64,000 bases of DNA. Source: Beutenbergia cavernae DSM 12333 (GTDB taxonomy: Bacteria; Actinomycetota; Actinomycetes; Actinomycetales; Beutenbergiaceae). The notes under the pieces are model-generated. The model saw nothing but the letters and a program-made list of their open reading frames with translations. It had not been told where the DNA came from and ran no database searches. Positions 35,555-44,393 of this stretch are shown here, piece after piece; within the stretch, counting starts at the first letter, position 1; every line of letters begins with the position of its first letter. Where the stretch lies: contig NC_012669.1 in NCBI RefSeq assembly GCF_000023105.1, positions 3,287,025 through 3,351,024 of the forward strand, read 5' to 3'. Both the position numbers and the translations under genes were made by a program.

Positions 35555-37137
35555 CGGCGACCCTGCTGCTGTCGGGCGGGATCGTCGTCGCTGGTCCCGA
35601 CTCCGTTCCCGGCCGCAGCGACCTGCTCGTGCGCGACGGCGTCGTGGTGGAGATCGGCCCGGCGCTCGACGCTCCCGGCGCCCATCGCGTCGACTGCACC
35701 GGCCGGGTGGTGATGCCGGGGTTCGTGGACGCGCACTCTCACGCGGACGGCGTCGCACACACCGAGGACGTCCAGCTGGCCAACCTGCGCCAGGGCGTGA
35801 CGACGGTGATCACCGGTCAGGACGGCGTCGGTCAGGCGCCGGGAGACGGCACCTACGCCGACTCCTACTTCGGAGCGCTCAACGGCGCCAACCCGAGGTA
35901 CCGGGGCGATGGTATCGCCGGTCTGCTCGCTAGCTACGACGGCTCCGGCTCGCTCAACGTCGGCTATCTCGTCCCGGCCGGGACGGTGAGGCACGAGGTG
36001 CTCGGCCTGGAGCGGCGGAGCCCGACCGCTCACGAGCTGCAGCGCATGATCGAGCTGGTCGAGCTCGGGATGCGCCAGGGCGCGCTCGGCCTCTCGACCG
36101 GGCTGGACTACGTCCCCGGCATCTTCGCCGACGCCGTCGAGCTGGCCGCGCTCTGCGGCCCGGTGGCACGGCATGACGGCGTGCATGTCTCGCACATGCG
36201 TGGCGGGTACGAGCAGGCGGCACCGCTCGGGATCGCGGAGCTGCGCACGATCGCCGACCTCAGCGGGGTCCGGACCCATGTCTCGCACTTTCACGGTCCG
36301 GCCCAACTGATCCGTTCGCTCATGGCGGCGTTCGCGGCGGCGTCGGAGGTCACGTTCGACGCCTACCCCTACCGGCGCGGTTGCACGCTGCTGGCGATGC
36401 CCCTGGTGCCGCCGGAGCTGCTCGAGCGCGGCCCCGACGCGGTCGCGGAGCACCTGCGCGATCCCGAGCTGCGCGCAGCCCTGGTGAGCAGCTACGGACC
36501 CGTGATCGCGGAGCGACCCGACATGGCGACAACCTGGGCGGAGCGGACCACCCTCGTGCACGTGGCGGACGCGAAGCACGCCTGGGTAGCCGGCCTGACG
36601 CTGGCCGACGCCGCCGTCCGGTTGGGGCGGCACCCGCTCGACCTCGCTTACGACCTGCTCGGTCGCAGCGCCCTCCAGGTGAGCGCGGTGATCGCGACTC
36701 CGGTACAACGCGACGTCGACGAGCTCGCGTCGATCTTCACCGACCCGCGCCACGCCGCCGGGTCCGACGGCATCTACGTGGGTGCGCACCCGCACCCGCG
36801 CGGCTGGGGCACGTTCGCACGGTTTCTGGGCAGGTACACCCGCGATCGGGGCGACTACGACCTCCCGACCGCGGCCGCTCACCTGTCCACCACTGCGGCG
36901 CGCGCCTTCAGGCTCGGGCGTCGCGGTCGGATCGCGCCCGGCTGGGTCGCCGATCTCGCCGTCATCGACCTCGCACGGGTGCAGGACGCGGCCGACTACG
37001 GTAACCCCAGGCAGGCGGCCCTCGGGATCGACGACGTCGTGGTGGCCGGGGCACACGTGCTCGCTGACGGTCGCCTCACGGGGATCCCGGCTGGGCGTGG
37101 TGTCCGACGAGAGCGACGCGAAGCGAGGACAAGATGA
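35551..37137 (+). CDS. N-acyl-D-amino-acid deacylase (D-aminoacylase family)
   Basis: Zn-dependent amidohydrolase of the D-aminoacylase clade. Metal site VDAHSHAD near residue 60, GVTTVITGQDGVGQAP, ALGLSTGLDYVPG, HVSHMRGG, THVSHFHGP and the late Asp in AAGSDGIYVG all fit. 528 aa. ATG shares four bases with the permease stop. Known members hydrolyse N-acyl-D-amino acids, D-Glu/D-Asp derivatives or N-acetyl-D-glucosaminate. Being in an importer operon with a deaminase, it most probably removes the N-acyl group from a 2-acylamino aldonate; inference. Confidence 0.9.
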   Translation: MTATLLLSGGIVVAGPDSVPGRSDLLVRDGVVVEIGPALDAPGAHRVDCTGRVVMPGFVDAHSHADGVAHTEDVQLANLRQGVTTVITGQDGVGQAPGDGTYADSYFGALNGANPRYRGDGIAGLLASYDGSGSLNVGYLVPAGTVRHEVLGLERRSPTAHELQRMIELVELGMRQGALGLSTGLDYVPGIFADAVELAALCGPVARHDGVHVSHMRGGYEQAAPLGIAELRTIADLSGVRTHVSHFHGPAQLIRSLMAAFAAASEVTFDAYPYRRGCTLLAMPLVPPELLERGPDAVAEHLRDPELRAALVSSYGPVIAERPDMATTWAERTTLVHVADAKHAWVAGLTLADAAVRLGRHPLDLAYDLLGRSALQVSAVIATPVQRDVDELASIFTDPRHAAGSDGIYVGAHPHPRGWGTFARFLGRYTRDRGDYDLPTAAAHLSTTAARAFRLGRRGRIAPGWVADLAVIDLARVQDAADYGNPRQAALGIDDVVVAGAHVLADGRLTGIPAGRGVRRERREARTR

Positions 37138-37991
37138 CTGACGCGCAGCCAGACGCACCAGCCCTCAGCGCCCAGAACACCGGCTTCCAGGGCATCGACC
37201 GGATGGTCGCGATCGTCGACGGCGTTCGCGAGGCCCAGCCGGCGACACTCGCCCAGGTCGCTCGTGCCTCCGGCCTGAGCGAGCCGACGGCGCTGCGGTA
37301 TCTCCACGCTCTGCGGGACCACCGCATCGTGCGCCGCGACCCTGAGACCGGGGCCTACACCCTCGGAATGCGCCTCTACGAGTGGGGCGAGTCGGCCGAG
37401 GGCGCCTACGACCCGATCCAGGCGGCGGGGCCGTTGCTGGAGCGACTGGTCGACGAGCACGGCGAGACCGTCGAGCTCGCCGGCCTCGAGTCTGGCGGTC
37501 GGCTCATCGTGCTCGATGCGCGACCCGGCACGCACGGCATCAGCAAGACCGCGCGCGTCGGCGACGACGAGGAGTGGCACGCCACATCTGTCGGCAAGGC
37601 GTTGCTTGCCGCCATGCCGATCGCCCAGTCCGACGCGCTGATCCGCGGTGTGCGGTTGCGTCGGTTCACCGAGAACTCGCTCACGAGCGTCGCCAACCTG
37701 CAACGCGACCTCGAGCTCAGCCGGCAGCGCGGCTACTCGATCGACAACGAGGAGAGCGAGATCGGGCTGCGCTGCGTCGGCGTCGCCGCGCGCGACCGGA
37801 ACGGCGACCCAGCGTTCGCGTTCTCCGTGAGCGGTCCGAGCTACCGCATGACCGACACGGCGATCCCCCAGATCGCGCAGTCGCTCGCCCGCGCGGCTGC
37901 CCAGCTCGAACGCGGCTGGGGTCTGACGCCCCGCGCTCCCGAACCGGCCGACGACCAACCCGTCCAGCACGACGCGAAGGAGCAACTATGA
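37134..37991 (+). CDS. IclR-family transcriptional regulator
   Basis: N-terminal winged helix (QPATLAQVARASGLSEPTALRYLHALRDHRIVRRD, residues ~33-67) and a C-terminal IclR effector domain (RVGDDEEWHATSVGKALLAAMP, NEESEIGLRCVGVAARDRNG). 285 aa. ATGA overlap on both sides with the deacylase and RidA genes, so it is made together with the pathway it very likely controls. IclR relatives such as KdgR sense 2-keto-3-deoxygluconate, which suits the proposed pathway. Confidence 0.93.
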   Translation: MTDAQPDAPALSAQNTGFQGIDRMVAIVDGVREAQPATLAQVARASGLSEPTALRYLHALRDHRIVRRDPETGAYTLGMRLYEWGESAEGAYDPIQAAGPLLERLVDEHGETVELAGLESGGRLIVLDARPGTHGISKTARVGDDEEWHATSVGKALLAAMPIAQSDALIRGVRLRRFTENSLTSVANLQRDLELSRQRGYSIDNEESEIGLRCVGVAARDRNGDPAFAFSVSGPSYRMTDTAIPQIAQSLARAAAQLERGWGLTPRAPEPADDQPVQHDAKEQL

Positions 37992-38359
37992 AGTCCGCCG
38001 TCACCGGCTCGACGCCCTCTGGCGCCTACTCCCCGGGCATCTTCGCCGAAGGTCGCTTCGTGTTCGTCTCCGGGCAGGGTCCGCTGCGGGACGGCGAGGT
38101 CGTCGGCGACACCATCGAGACCCAGACCCGCATCACGCTCGACAACGTCCGTGCCGTCCTGGAGGCCGCCGGCCTGTCGATGGCCGACGTCGTCCGGTGC
38201 GGTGTCTTCCTGGCGGACCTCGGCGACTTCGACCGGATGGATGCCGTGTACCGGGAGCACTTCCCCGACCCCTTGCCCGCGCGCACCACCGTCGGTGCCG
38301 GCTTGCTGGACATCCTGGTCGAGATCGACTGCATCGCGCTCGCTCCCGGTGAGGGCTGA
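37988..38359 (+). CDS. RidA-family enamine/imine deaminase
   Basis: Hydrolyses reactive enamine/imine intermediates released by PLP-dependent dehydratases. Catalytic Arg is present in PLPARTTVGAG near residue 102; GAYSPGIFAEGRFVFVSGQGPL is the family N-terminus. 123 aa, usual length. ATGA overlap with the IclR stop; the following PLP-enzyme gene overlaps its 3' end by 11 nt, a strong hint that the two act in sequence. Confidence 0.95.
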   Translation: MKSAVTGSTPSGAYSPGIFAEGRFVFVSGQGPLRDGEVVGDTIETQTRITLDNVRAVLEAAGLSMADVVRCGVFLADLGDFDRMDAVYREHFPDPLPARTTVGAGLLDILVEIDCIALAPGEG

Positions 38360-39608
38360 GTCGTTGGACCTGTCCGATCTCAGCCGGCTGCCGCCCGATC
38401 CGCTGGGCAAGGTGCTCGGCCCCGGCTTCGACGGCGTCGCGCGCGCTGACCTGAGCGCGACGACGCCGCCGGTCGCCGCGCTCACGACGCCGTTCCTGAG
38501 CCTCGACCGAACCGCCGTCACCGACAACATCGCCGCCCTCCAGGGCTGGTGCGACGAGCGCGGCTACCTGCTGGCGCCGCACGGCAAGACGACGATGGCG
38601 CCTCAGCTGTGGTCCCGACAGCTGCGGGCCGGCGCCTGGGGCATGAGTGTAGCGACCCAGGCACAGCTTCAGGTCGCGCTCACGTTCGGGGTCAGGCGCA
38701 TCCTGCTGGCGAACCCGCTCACCACCCGGGCCGGAGTCGAACGGGCCAGGGCGGCGCTGGTTCGCGACCCGCAGCTCGAGATCCTGTCGTGGGTGGACAG
38801 CGAGGCCGTCGTCGACGTCCTGGGTTCCCGGACCGGACCCGACCTTCCGGTGCTGCTCGACATCGGTCGCAGAGGCGGCCGCACCGGCGTGCGCGACGTC
38901 GACGCTGCTCGCGCCGTGGTCGATCGTGTTCACGCCACCCCGGGTACTCGGCTCGCGGGTTCGGCCGCCTACGAAGGTGCGATCGGCGGCGATCCGAGCC
39001 GTTCCGCCATCGCGGCGTTCGCCACCCACGTGCTCCAGATGCACCGGGAGGTCGTGCTGCCGCGCGTCGGGCCGGGGGCGTACCTGAGCATCGGCGGGAG
39101 CGACCATCTCGCCGAGGTCGACGACGGGTTGGCGGACCTCTCCCCCGCGGACGGCCGGGTGGTGGTGCGTTCCGGCGTCAGCATCGCCCACGACGACTGG
39201 CACTACAGCCACGCGCAGGAGGAGGCACCGCCGAACGCACCGCGGTTCCGCTCCGCTCTACGACTGGTGGCCACCGTGCTCGCGGTTCACGACGACGGCG
39301 TCGCCCTGCTCGATGCCGGGAGGCGCGACGCCGGGCACGACCACGGGCTGCCGGTCGTACTCGAGCTCTGGCGCGCCGGCCAGGTCGTCGATGTGGTCGA
39401 CGGTCCACTGCCGACGGCGTCGATGAACGACCAGCACACGTTCGTCGAGGCGGGCGTCTTCGGGACGCCCCCAGTCGTGGGTGACAACGTCGTGCTCGGG
39501 ATCTCACACCCGTGCACAACCTTCGACAAGTGGCGCGACATCGTCGAGGTCGACGGTCGCCTGACGCCCCGCTCGGTCGCCGTGGGCCTCGTCCGCACCT
39601 ACTTCTGA
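38349..39608 (+). CDS. Fold-type-III PLP D-amino-acid deaminase (D-serine dehydratase / D-threonine aldolase-like)
   Basis: Alanine-racemase-fold enzyme with PLP-Lys in LLAPHGKTTMAPQL near residue 80 and the C-terminal metal-binding domain of D-Ser dehydratase: HDDWHYSHAQ and GISHPCTTFDKW supply His and Cys ligands. Known members eliminate the beta-hydroxyl of D-amino acids, giving keto acid plus ammonia; D-glucosaminate deaminase belongs to this kind. GTG start taken (419 aa), overlapping ridA by 11 nt; a TTG 15 nt further on is an alternative. Confidence 0.87.
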   Translation: MRAESLDLSDLSRLPPDPLGKVLGPGFDGVARADLSATTPPVAALTTPFLSLDRTAVTDNIAALQGWCDERGYLLAPHGKTTMAPQLWSRQLRAGAWGMSVATQAQLQVALTFGVRRILLANPLTTRAGVERARAALVRDPQLEILSWVDSEAVVDVLGSRTGPDLPVLLDIGRRGGRTGVRDVDAARAVVDRVHATPGTRLAGSAAYEGAIGGDPSRSAIAAFATHVLQMHREVVLPRVGPGAYLSIGGSDHLAEVDDGLADLSPADGRVVVRSGVSIAHDDWHYSHAQEEAPPNAPRFRSALRLVATVLAVHDDGVALLDAGRRDAGHDHGLPVVLELWRAGQVVDVVDGPLPTASMNDQHTFVEAGVFGTPPVVGDNVVLGISHPCTTFDKWRDIVEVDGRLTPRSVAVGLVRTYF

Positions 39609-39615
39609 GCCGGCG

Positions 39616-40290
39616 TCAGTACGTGGCGCGACCGCCGCTGATGTCGTAGACCGCGCCGGTGGAGAAGCTCACGTTCTCCGAGCACAACCACGCGATCAGC
39701 TCGGCCACCTCCGTTGCCGTGCCGACCCGCTTCATCGGGATGAGGCTTGTGATGTGCGCCAGCACGTCCGGCGCCGTCGTCGCATTCATCGGCGTTGCGA
39801 TGACGGCGGGCGCTACCGCATTGACCAGGACGCCGGTGGTCGCGAGCTCCTTCCCCGCCGACTTGGTGAGCGCGATCACCGCGGCCTTGGAGGCGGAGTA
39901 GATCGACAGGTTCGGGTTGCCGTCCTTGCCGGCCATGCTCGCCAGGTTGACGACCCGACCCCAGCCGGCGCCGACCATCCCAGGCACGAACGCCCGCATC
40001 ATCGCCACGGTGCCGACCACGTTGACGTCGAGCACCTGCCGCCACTGCTGCGAGGTGGTCTCCACCAGCGGGGCGTTGGGTCCGACCACCCCGGCCGAGT
40101 TCACGAGCACGTCGACCGGACCCACCCGTTGCGCGAGTGCGGCGACCGCGTCGTCGTCGGTGACGTCCAGCACGTGGTCGGCCCCGTTCGCCATGTCGAC
40201 GGTGACAACCTCCAGACCGTCCTCGGCAAGCCGGACGGCGGCGGCAGCGCCCAGGCCGCTCGCGCCGCCGGTGACCAGTGCTCGTCGCAT
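39616..40290 (-). CDS. Short-chain dehydrogenase, second in the catabolic block
   Basis: TGGASGLGAAAAVRL nucleotide loop near residue 7, NSAG near 84, catalytic YSASK near 146, C-terminal GAVYDISGGRATY in place of the common GG terminus. 224 aa. VTVDMANGADHVLDVTD after beta-2 suggests NAD. GAGAGGAC precedes the ATG. It has its own promoter and converges on the deaminase gene with 7 nt between stops. May oxidise a pathway intermediate or a related sugar alcohol; not determinable. Confidence 0.88.
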   Translation of the reverse strand: MRRALVTGGASGLGAAAAVRLAEDGLEVVTVDMANGADHVLDVTDDDAVAALAQRVGPVDVLVNSAGVVGPNAPLVETTSQQWRQVLDVNVVGTVAMMRAFVPGMVGAGWGRVVNLASMAGKDGNPNLSIYSASKAAVIALTKSAGKELATTGVLVNAVAPAVIATPMNATTAPDVLAHITSLIPMKRVGTATEVAELIAWLCSENVSFSTGAVYDISGGRATY

Positions 40291-40330
40291 CGTGCGTCCT
40301 CTCGAGTGTCTCGCGTCGGTGCTGCGGCCC

Positions 40331-40359
40331 AGCCTAGGGTTTCGCTTGTTCGAATCCAA
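40331..40359 (-). promoter_or_regulatory. Sigma-70-type promoter for the second SDR gene
   Basis: Read on the minus strand: TTGGAT (-35, 40354-40359), 17-bp spacer, TAGGCT (-10, 40331-40336), about 40 nt before the SDR start. Spacing and TANNNT form fit an actinobacterial housekeeping promoter. Confidence 0.55.
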
Positions 40360-40396
40360 CTCCACCCATCGGAAGGCTGTGGTGACGGCCCCGCGA

Positions 40397-41206
40397 CTAG
40401 AGGTCGTACGCGACGGCGAGAGGTGCGTGGTCGCTGAACCGCTCGGCGTAGGAGGAGGCGCGGTCGACGACGGCCTCCACGGCGCGCGCCGCGAGGTCGG
40501 ACGTGGCGATCTGGTAGTCGATGCGCCAGCCGGCGTCGTTGTCGAACGCCTTGCCGCGCCAGCTCCACCACGTGTATGGACCGTCGACCTCACCGGCCTG
40601 GGCACGGGCCACGTCCACCCAGCCGTCGGCGAACCAGCGGTCGAGGTAGCCGCGCTCCTCCGGCAGGAAGCCCGCGGAGCGGAGGTTGCCCTTCCAGTTG
40701 CGGATGTCGAGCTCGCGGTGCGCGACGTTGACGTCGCCGGCGACGACGGCGAAGCCGCCGCGGGACGCGAGGTCGCCCATGCGGGTGGTCACCCGCTCGA
40801 GGTAGGCGTACTTGGCGGCCAACGACGGCGTCCCGACCGTCGCGGAGTGGAGGTAGAGCGAGGCCGTGGTGACGGTGTCGCCGGCCGGGAGCTGCACGTC
40901 CGCCTCGATCCAGCGGCCCGTGTCGATCGCCTCGTCCGTGACGCCGTCTCCGAGGCCGATGCGGACCGCAGTCACAGGCAGCCTGGACGCGACAGCGACG
41001 CCCGCCCGGCCCTTGGCGTCGCTAGCGGCATGCGCGATGTGCCAGCCCTCGCCCAGCAGCTGGTGCACGGTCTCGTCCGGCGCGCGCAGCTCCTGCAGCA
41101 GCAGCACGTCGGGCTCGCGCTTCGCGAGCCACTCCCCCATGCCGCGGCGGTAGGCGGCCCTGATCCCGTTGACGTTGACCGTCGCGACACTCAGCACACG
41201 GGTCAT
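40397..41206 (-). CDS. xthA: Exodeoxyribonuclease III
   Basis: AP endonuclease and 3'-5' exonuclease for base excision repair, Mg-dependent. ATVNVNGIRAAYRRG with the first Asn, LLLQELRAPDETV (Glu ligand), VVAGDVNVAHRELDI (Asp/Asn), and C-terminal GWRIDYQIAT plus SDHAPLAVAYDL (catalytic Asp-His). 269 aa, full length. In the classic enzyme the first motif is usually SWNVNG; here it is ATVNVNG. Confidence 0.95.
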   Translation of the reverse strand: MTRVLSVATVNVNGIRAAYRRGMGEWLAKREPDVLLLQELRAPDETVHQLLGEGWHIAHAASDAKGRAGVAVASRLPVTAVRIGLGDGVTDEAIDTGRWIEADVQLPAGDTVTTASLYLHSATVGTPSLAAKYAYLERVTTRMGDLASRGGFAVVAGDVNVAHRELDIRNWKGNLRSAGFLPEERGYLDRWFADGWVDVARAQAGEVDGPYTWWSWRGKAFDNDAGWRIDYQIATSDLAARAVEAVVDRASSYAERFSDHAPLAVAYDL

Positions 41207-41242
41207 CCCATCACGGCCCGACGACAGCCCCGGACCGCCGGG

Positions 41243-41710
41243 TCACGGCATCTGCTCGAGGCTGACGATCTCGGCCGACCACGGGCAGTACTGATCGGAC
41301 GTGACTGTCCCGTCCTCGACGAACGACGGCAGGCCGTCACACACCTCCGTCGTGGCGAACGCGAACTCCACAGTGGCGGGGTCGAGGTGCCAGGACCACG
41401 GGGAGTTGACACCGGGATCGTCTCGGACGACATCGCCCAGCGGGATCGCGGCGATGTCCTCGCCGTCGAGCAGCTGCTGCGCGTGCGCCACGAGCTCCTC
41501 GGTGACGAGCTCGACCCGGAACTCCTCGTCCACCACCGCGAACGTCGCGACGGCATGGTCGACGACGGCGTCCGTCGGGTCCGCCGTCGAGCTTGCCTCG
41601 TCCGAGGGGTCGGCTGTGCCGCCGTCGCCGTCCGGCGACGTGCACGCAGCGAGGACGGCGGCCGCGGCGCCGACGACGACGAGGGTTCGGGCCATGCGGC
41701 GCATTCTCAT
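41243..41710 (-). CDS. Small lipoprotein with BP74-like domain
   Basis: Signal peptide MRMRRMARTLVVVGAAAAVLAACTS with Cys 23, an Asp/Ser/Thr linker, then about 95 residues: EEFRVELVTEELVAHAQQLLDGE, IPLGDVVRDD, SWHLDPATVEFAFATTEVCDGLPSFVED, QYCPWSAEIV. This pattern resembles the BP74 N-terminal domain seen in many actinobacterial exported proteins; the assignment is from memory of the motif. Two Cys likely form a disulfide. 155 aa. Function unknown. Confidence 0.78.
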   Translation of the reverse strand: MRMRRMARTLVVVGAAAAVLAACTSPDGDGGTADPSDEASSTADPTDAVVDHAVATFAVVDEEFRVELVTEELVAHAQQLLDGEDIAAIPLGDVVRDDPGVNSPWSWHLDPATVEFAFATTEVCDGLPSFVEDGTVTSDQYCPWSAEIVSLEQMP

Positions 41711-41742
41711 GGCTGCACCCTGTCGTCGATCGGCACGAGCCG

Positions 41743-42039
41743 CTAGTTCAGGCCCTCGATGATGCGGAAGTCGCGCTCGAAGCCTTCGGGGAGCGCGGCC
41801 AGCGCCTCTTGATAGGCCGCGCTCGCGCGTGCGGCGACCGCCTGTTCGAAGCTGTCGAACTCGATCAGGACGACTCGCTCCGCTATTCCGGCTTCGTGTG
41901 CGTCGACCCGGCTGCCGATGCTGGCGAGCACCCGCCCGCCCGCGGCCCTGACGGCCACACCCGCCAGTTCGTTGTAGACATCAAGCCTCGCGGGGTCCTC
42001 GATGGTGGGGTAGACGCTGACCCAGTAGCCCTTGGCCAC
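41743..42039 (-). CDS. DUF1330 domain protein
   Basis: Small dimeric ferredoxin-like fold protein. MAKGYWVSVYPTIEDPARLDVYNE opening, GRVLASIGSRVDAHE and RVVLIEFDSFEQAVAARASAAYQEA are all DUF1330 hallmarks. 98 aa, full length. Stands alone between the lipoprotein gene and folD; AGGAGG directly before the ATG. No known function. Confidence 0.9.
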   Translation of the reverse strand: MAKGYWVSVYPTIEDPARLDVYNELAGVAVRAAGGRVLASIGSRVDAHEAGIAERVVLIEFDSFEQAVAARASAAYQEALAALPEGFERDFRIIEGLN

Positions 42040-42142
42040 GGTTCCTCCTGTGCTCGGAGTTGATGCTCAGAAACAACTCAGATCCATCGCCGGTGTGATC
42101 ACCTACCGCGCCCGATCCGCAGCGCAGCGCCAGAACCGCCCG

Positions 42143-43000
42143 TCAGGCGACGCGGCGCTCCGCGGCCTCGACGGCGTTGCGGAACAGCAGCGCGATCGTC
42201 GTCGGCCCGACGCCGCCGACGCGCGGGGTGATCGCGCCGGCCACCGCCTCGCAGGACTCGTCGACGTCGGGCAGCAGCCGCCGTCCTTCGTACCGCACGC
42301 CGCCCCCGACCACCGTCACGCCCGGCGTCAGGTGCTCCGGTTGCAGGATCCCCGGCACGCCCGCGGCGGCGATCACGATCTCGGCCCGTCGCGTGTAGTC
42401 CGGCCAGTTCGGCACCCCGGTGTGGACCACCGTGACGGCGGCGTTCGCCGTCGGCCGCTTCTGCGACAGCAGCAGCGCAAGCGGTCGACCGAGCGTCGTG
42501 CCGCGCCCCAGGATGCACACCTCGCGGCCCGATACCGGGATCTCGTAGTGCGCGAGCAGCGCCTCGATCCCGGCGGGCGTGCACGGCACCGGTCCCGGCA
42601 TGCCGAGGGCGAGCCGACCCATGTTGACCGGGTGGAGCCCGTCCACGTCCTTGTCCGGGTCGAGCTCGAGCAGCGCGGCGTCGAAGTCGATCTGCGGCGG
42701 GGTCGGGTGCTGCACGAGCACGGCGTCGACGTCGTCGGCCTCGTTGAACTCCCGCACCGCGGCCAGCAGGTCGGCCTGCGTCGCGTCCTGACCGAGGTGG
42801 ATGTGCGGCGACGTGAAGCCGAGCTCGCTCGCCTTTTCCTGCTTCATGCGGATGTAGCCCGCGCTGGCGGAGTCGTCCCCGACGAGGATCGTGCCGAGCC
42901 CCGGACGATGCCCGGCCCCGACCAGCGAAGTGATCCGGGGCGCCAGGTCGGCGAACACGGCGTCCGCGACCGGGCGCCCGGGCATCATGCGTGCAGCCAT
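42143..43000 (-). CDS. folD: Bifunctional methylenetetrahydrofolate dehydrogenase/cyclohydrolase
   Basis: Interconverts 5,10-methylene-THF and 10-formyl-THF. YIRMKQEKASELGF carries the catalytic Lys, VQHPTPPQID replaces the usual VQLPLP, DKDVDGLHPVNMG, and ILGRGTTLGRPLALLL with the nucleotide loop (GRSxxVGxP form with Thr for Ser). 285 aa. Twelve nucleotides after glyA in the same direction; together they form a one-carbon operon under the ZTP riboswitch. Confidence 0.95.
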   Translation of the reverse strand: MAARMMPGRPVADAVFADLAPRITSLVGAGHRPGLGTILVGDDSASAGYIRMKQEKASELGFTSPHIHLGQDATQADLLAAVREFNEADDVDAVLVQHPTPPQIDFDAALLELDPDKDVDGLHPVNMGRLALGMPGPVPCTPAGIEALLAHYEIPVSGREVCILGRGTTLGRPLALLLSQKRPTANAAVTVVHTGVPNWPDYTRRAEIVIAAAGVPGILQPEHLTPGVTVVGGGVRYEGRRLLPDVDESCEAVAGAITPRVGGVGPTTIALLFRNAVEAAERRVA

Positions 43001-43012
43001 CGGCGCGGCCCC

Positions 43013-44335
43013 CTACTGCTGGAGGCCGGGGTAGAGCGGGAAGGCCGCCGTCAGCCGGTCCACCCGGGCGCGCAGGCCTTCGACGTCGGCTCCGGCCCCG
43101 TCGGTGAGCGCCGTCGCGATGATGTCGGCCACCTCCGTGAACTCGGCGTCGCCGAACCCGCGGGTCGCGAGCGCCGGCGTGCCGATCCGCAGGCCGGACG
43201 TCACCCGCGGCGGGCGCGGGTCGAACGGCACGGCGTTGCGGTTCACGGTGATGCCGGCGTCGTGCAGGAGATCCTCCGCCTGCTGGCCGTCGAGCGCGGA
43301 GTCGCGCAGGTCGACCAGCACGAGGTGCACGTCGGTGCCGCCGGTGACGACGCTGACGCCCGCCTCCCGCACCTTCGGCTCCAGCAGGCGCTCGGCGATG
43401 AGGCGCGCGCCGGACAGCGTGCGGGCCTGGCGGTCCCGGAACTCCTCGCCCGCGGCGACCTTGAGCGCCACGGCCTTCGCCGCGATCACGTGCATGAGCG
43501 GGCCACCCTGCTGGCCCGGGAACACCGCGGAGTTGAGCTTCTTCCCCAGCGGCTCGGAGTCACGTGCGAGCAGCAGACCCGAGCGCGGGCCGCCGAGCGT
43601 CTTGTGCACGGTGGTGGAGACGACGTCGGAGTCCGGCACCGGCGACGGGTGCAGGTCGGCCGCGACGAGCCCCGCGAAGTGCGCCATGTCGGTCCAGAGG
43701 TAGGCGCCGACCTCGTCGGCGATGCTGCGGAACGCCGCGAAGTCCAGGTGCCGGGGGTAGGCGGACCAGCCGGCGATGATGACCTTGGGGCGCGCCTCGA
43801 GAGCCGCGGCGCGCAGCGCCTCGTACTCGATGCGGTGGGTCTGCTCGTCCACCCCGTACGCGGCGACCTGGTAGAGCTTGCCGGAGAAGTTGATCTTCAT
43901 CCCGTGCGTGAGGTGCCCGCCGTGGGCGAGCGACAGGCCGAGGATCGTGTCGCCCGGCGTCGCGAGCGCGTGCAGGACGGCGGCGTTCGCCGTCGCCCCG
44001 GAGTGCGGCTGCACGTTGGCGTACCCGGCCCCGAACAGCGACTTCGCCCGGTCGATCGCGAGGTTCTCGGCGATGTCGACCTGCTCGCAGCCGCCGTAGT
44101 AGCGCCGGCCGGGATAGCCCTCGGCGTACTTGTTGGTCAGCACGCTGCCCTGCGCCTGCAGCACCGCGCGGGGCACGAAGTTCTCGCTTGCGATCATCTC
44201 GAGCGTGTCACGCTGCCGGGTCAGCTCGCCGTCGAGGACGGCGGCGATCTCCGGGTCCAGCTGGGCGAGCGTGGCGTCCATGACGGCGCTCGTGTCCGCT
44301 GGCGTGGTGGGGGTGGCAGGTGTCGTCGGGGGCAT
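43013..44335 (-). CDS. glyA: Serine hydroxymethyltransferase
   Basis: PLP enzyme turning serine and THF into glycine and methylene-THF. [38 protein letters not shown] and the PLP-lysine motif [16 protein letters not shown] near residue 242; the usual THKTLRGPRGG is slightly altered. ATG start with AGGAG 6 nt upstream, giving 440 aa; the longer in-frame reading would run through the riboswitch. First gene of glyA-folD. Confidence 0.97.
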   Translation of the reverse strand: MPPTTPATPTTPADTSAVMDATLAQLDPEIAAVLDGELTRQRDTLEMIASENFVPRAVLQAQGSVLTNKYAEGYPGRRYYGGCEQVDIAENLAIDRAKSLFGAGYANVQPHSGATANAAVLHALATPGDTILGLSLAHGGHLTHGMKINFSGKLYQVAAYGVDEQTHRIEYEALRAAALEARPKVIIAGWSAYPRHLDFAAFRSIADEVGAYLWTDMAHFAGLVAADLHPSPVPDSDVVSTTVHKTLGGPRSGLLLARDSEPLGKKLNSAVFPGQQGGPLMHVIAAKAVALKVAAGEEFRDRQARTLSGARLIAERLLEPKVREAGVSVVTGGTDVHLVLVDLRDSALDGQQAEDLLHDAGITVNRNAVPFDPRPPRVTSGLRIGTPALATRGFGDAEFTEVADIIATALTDGAGADVEGLRARVDRLTAAFPLYPGLQQ

Positions 44336-44393
44336 GCGCACTCCTAGCGTCCGGTCGGCTCGCGCGCACCGGCGTGCCCGCGAGTTGACCCTC

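Noticed and set aside
40348-40357. Possible tRNA remnant, GTTCGAATCC like a T-loop
   Set aside because: Flanking bases do not form a T-stem and no other tRNA arm is present; the sequence lies within a good promoter.
42032-44347. 771-residue plus-strand frame opposite folD and glyA
   Set aside because: Antisense shadow rich in Arg, Val and His, covering two clear housekeeping genes and part of the riboswitch region.
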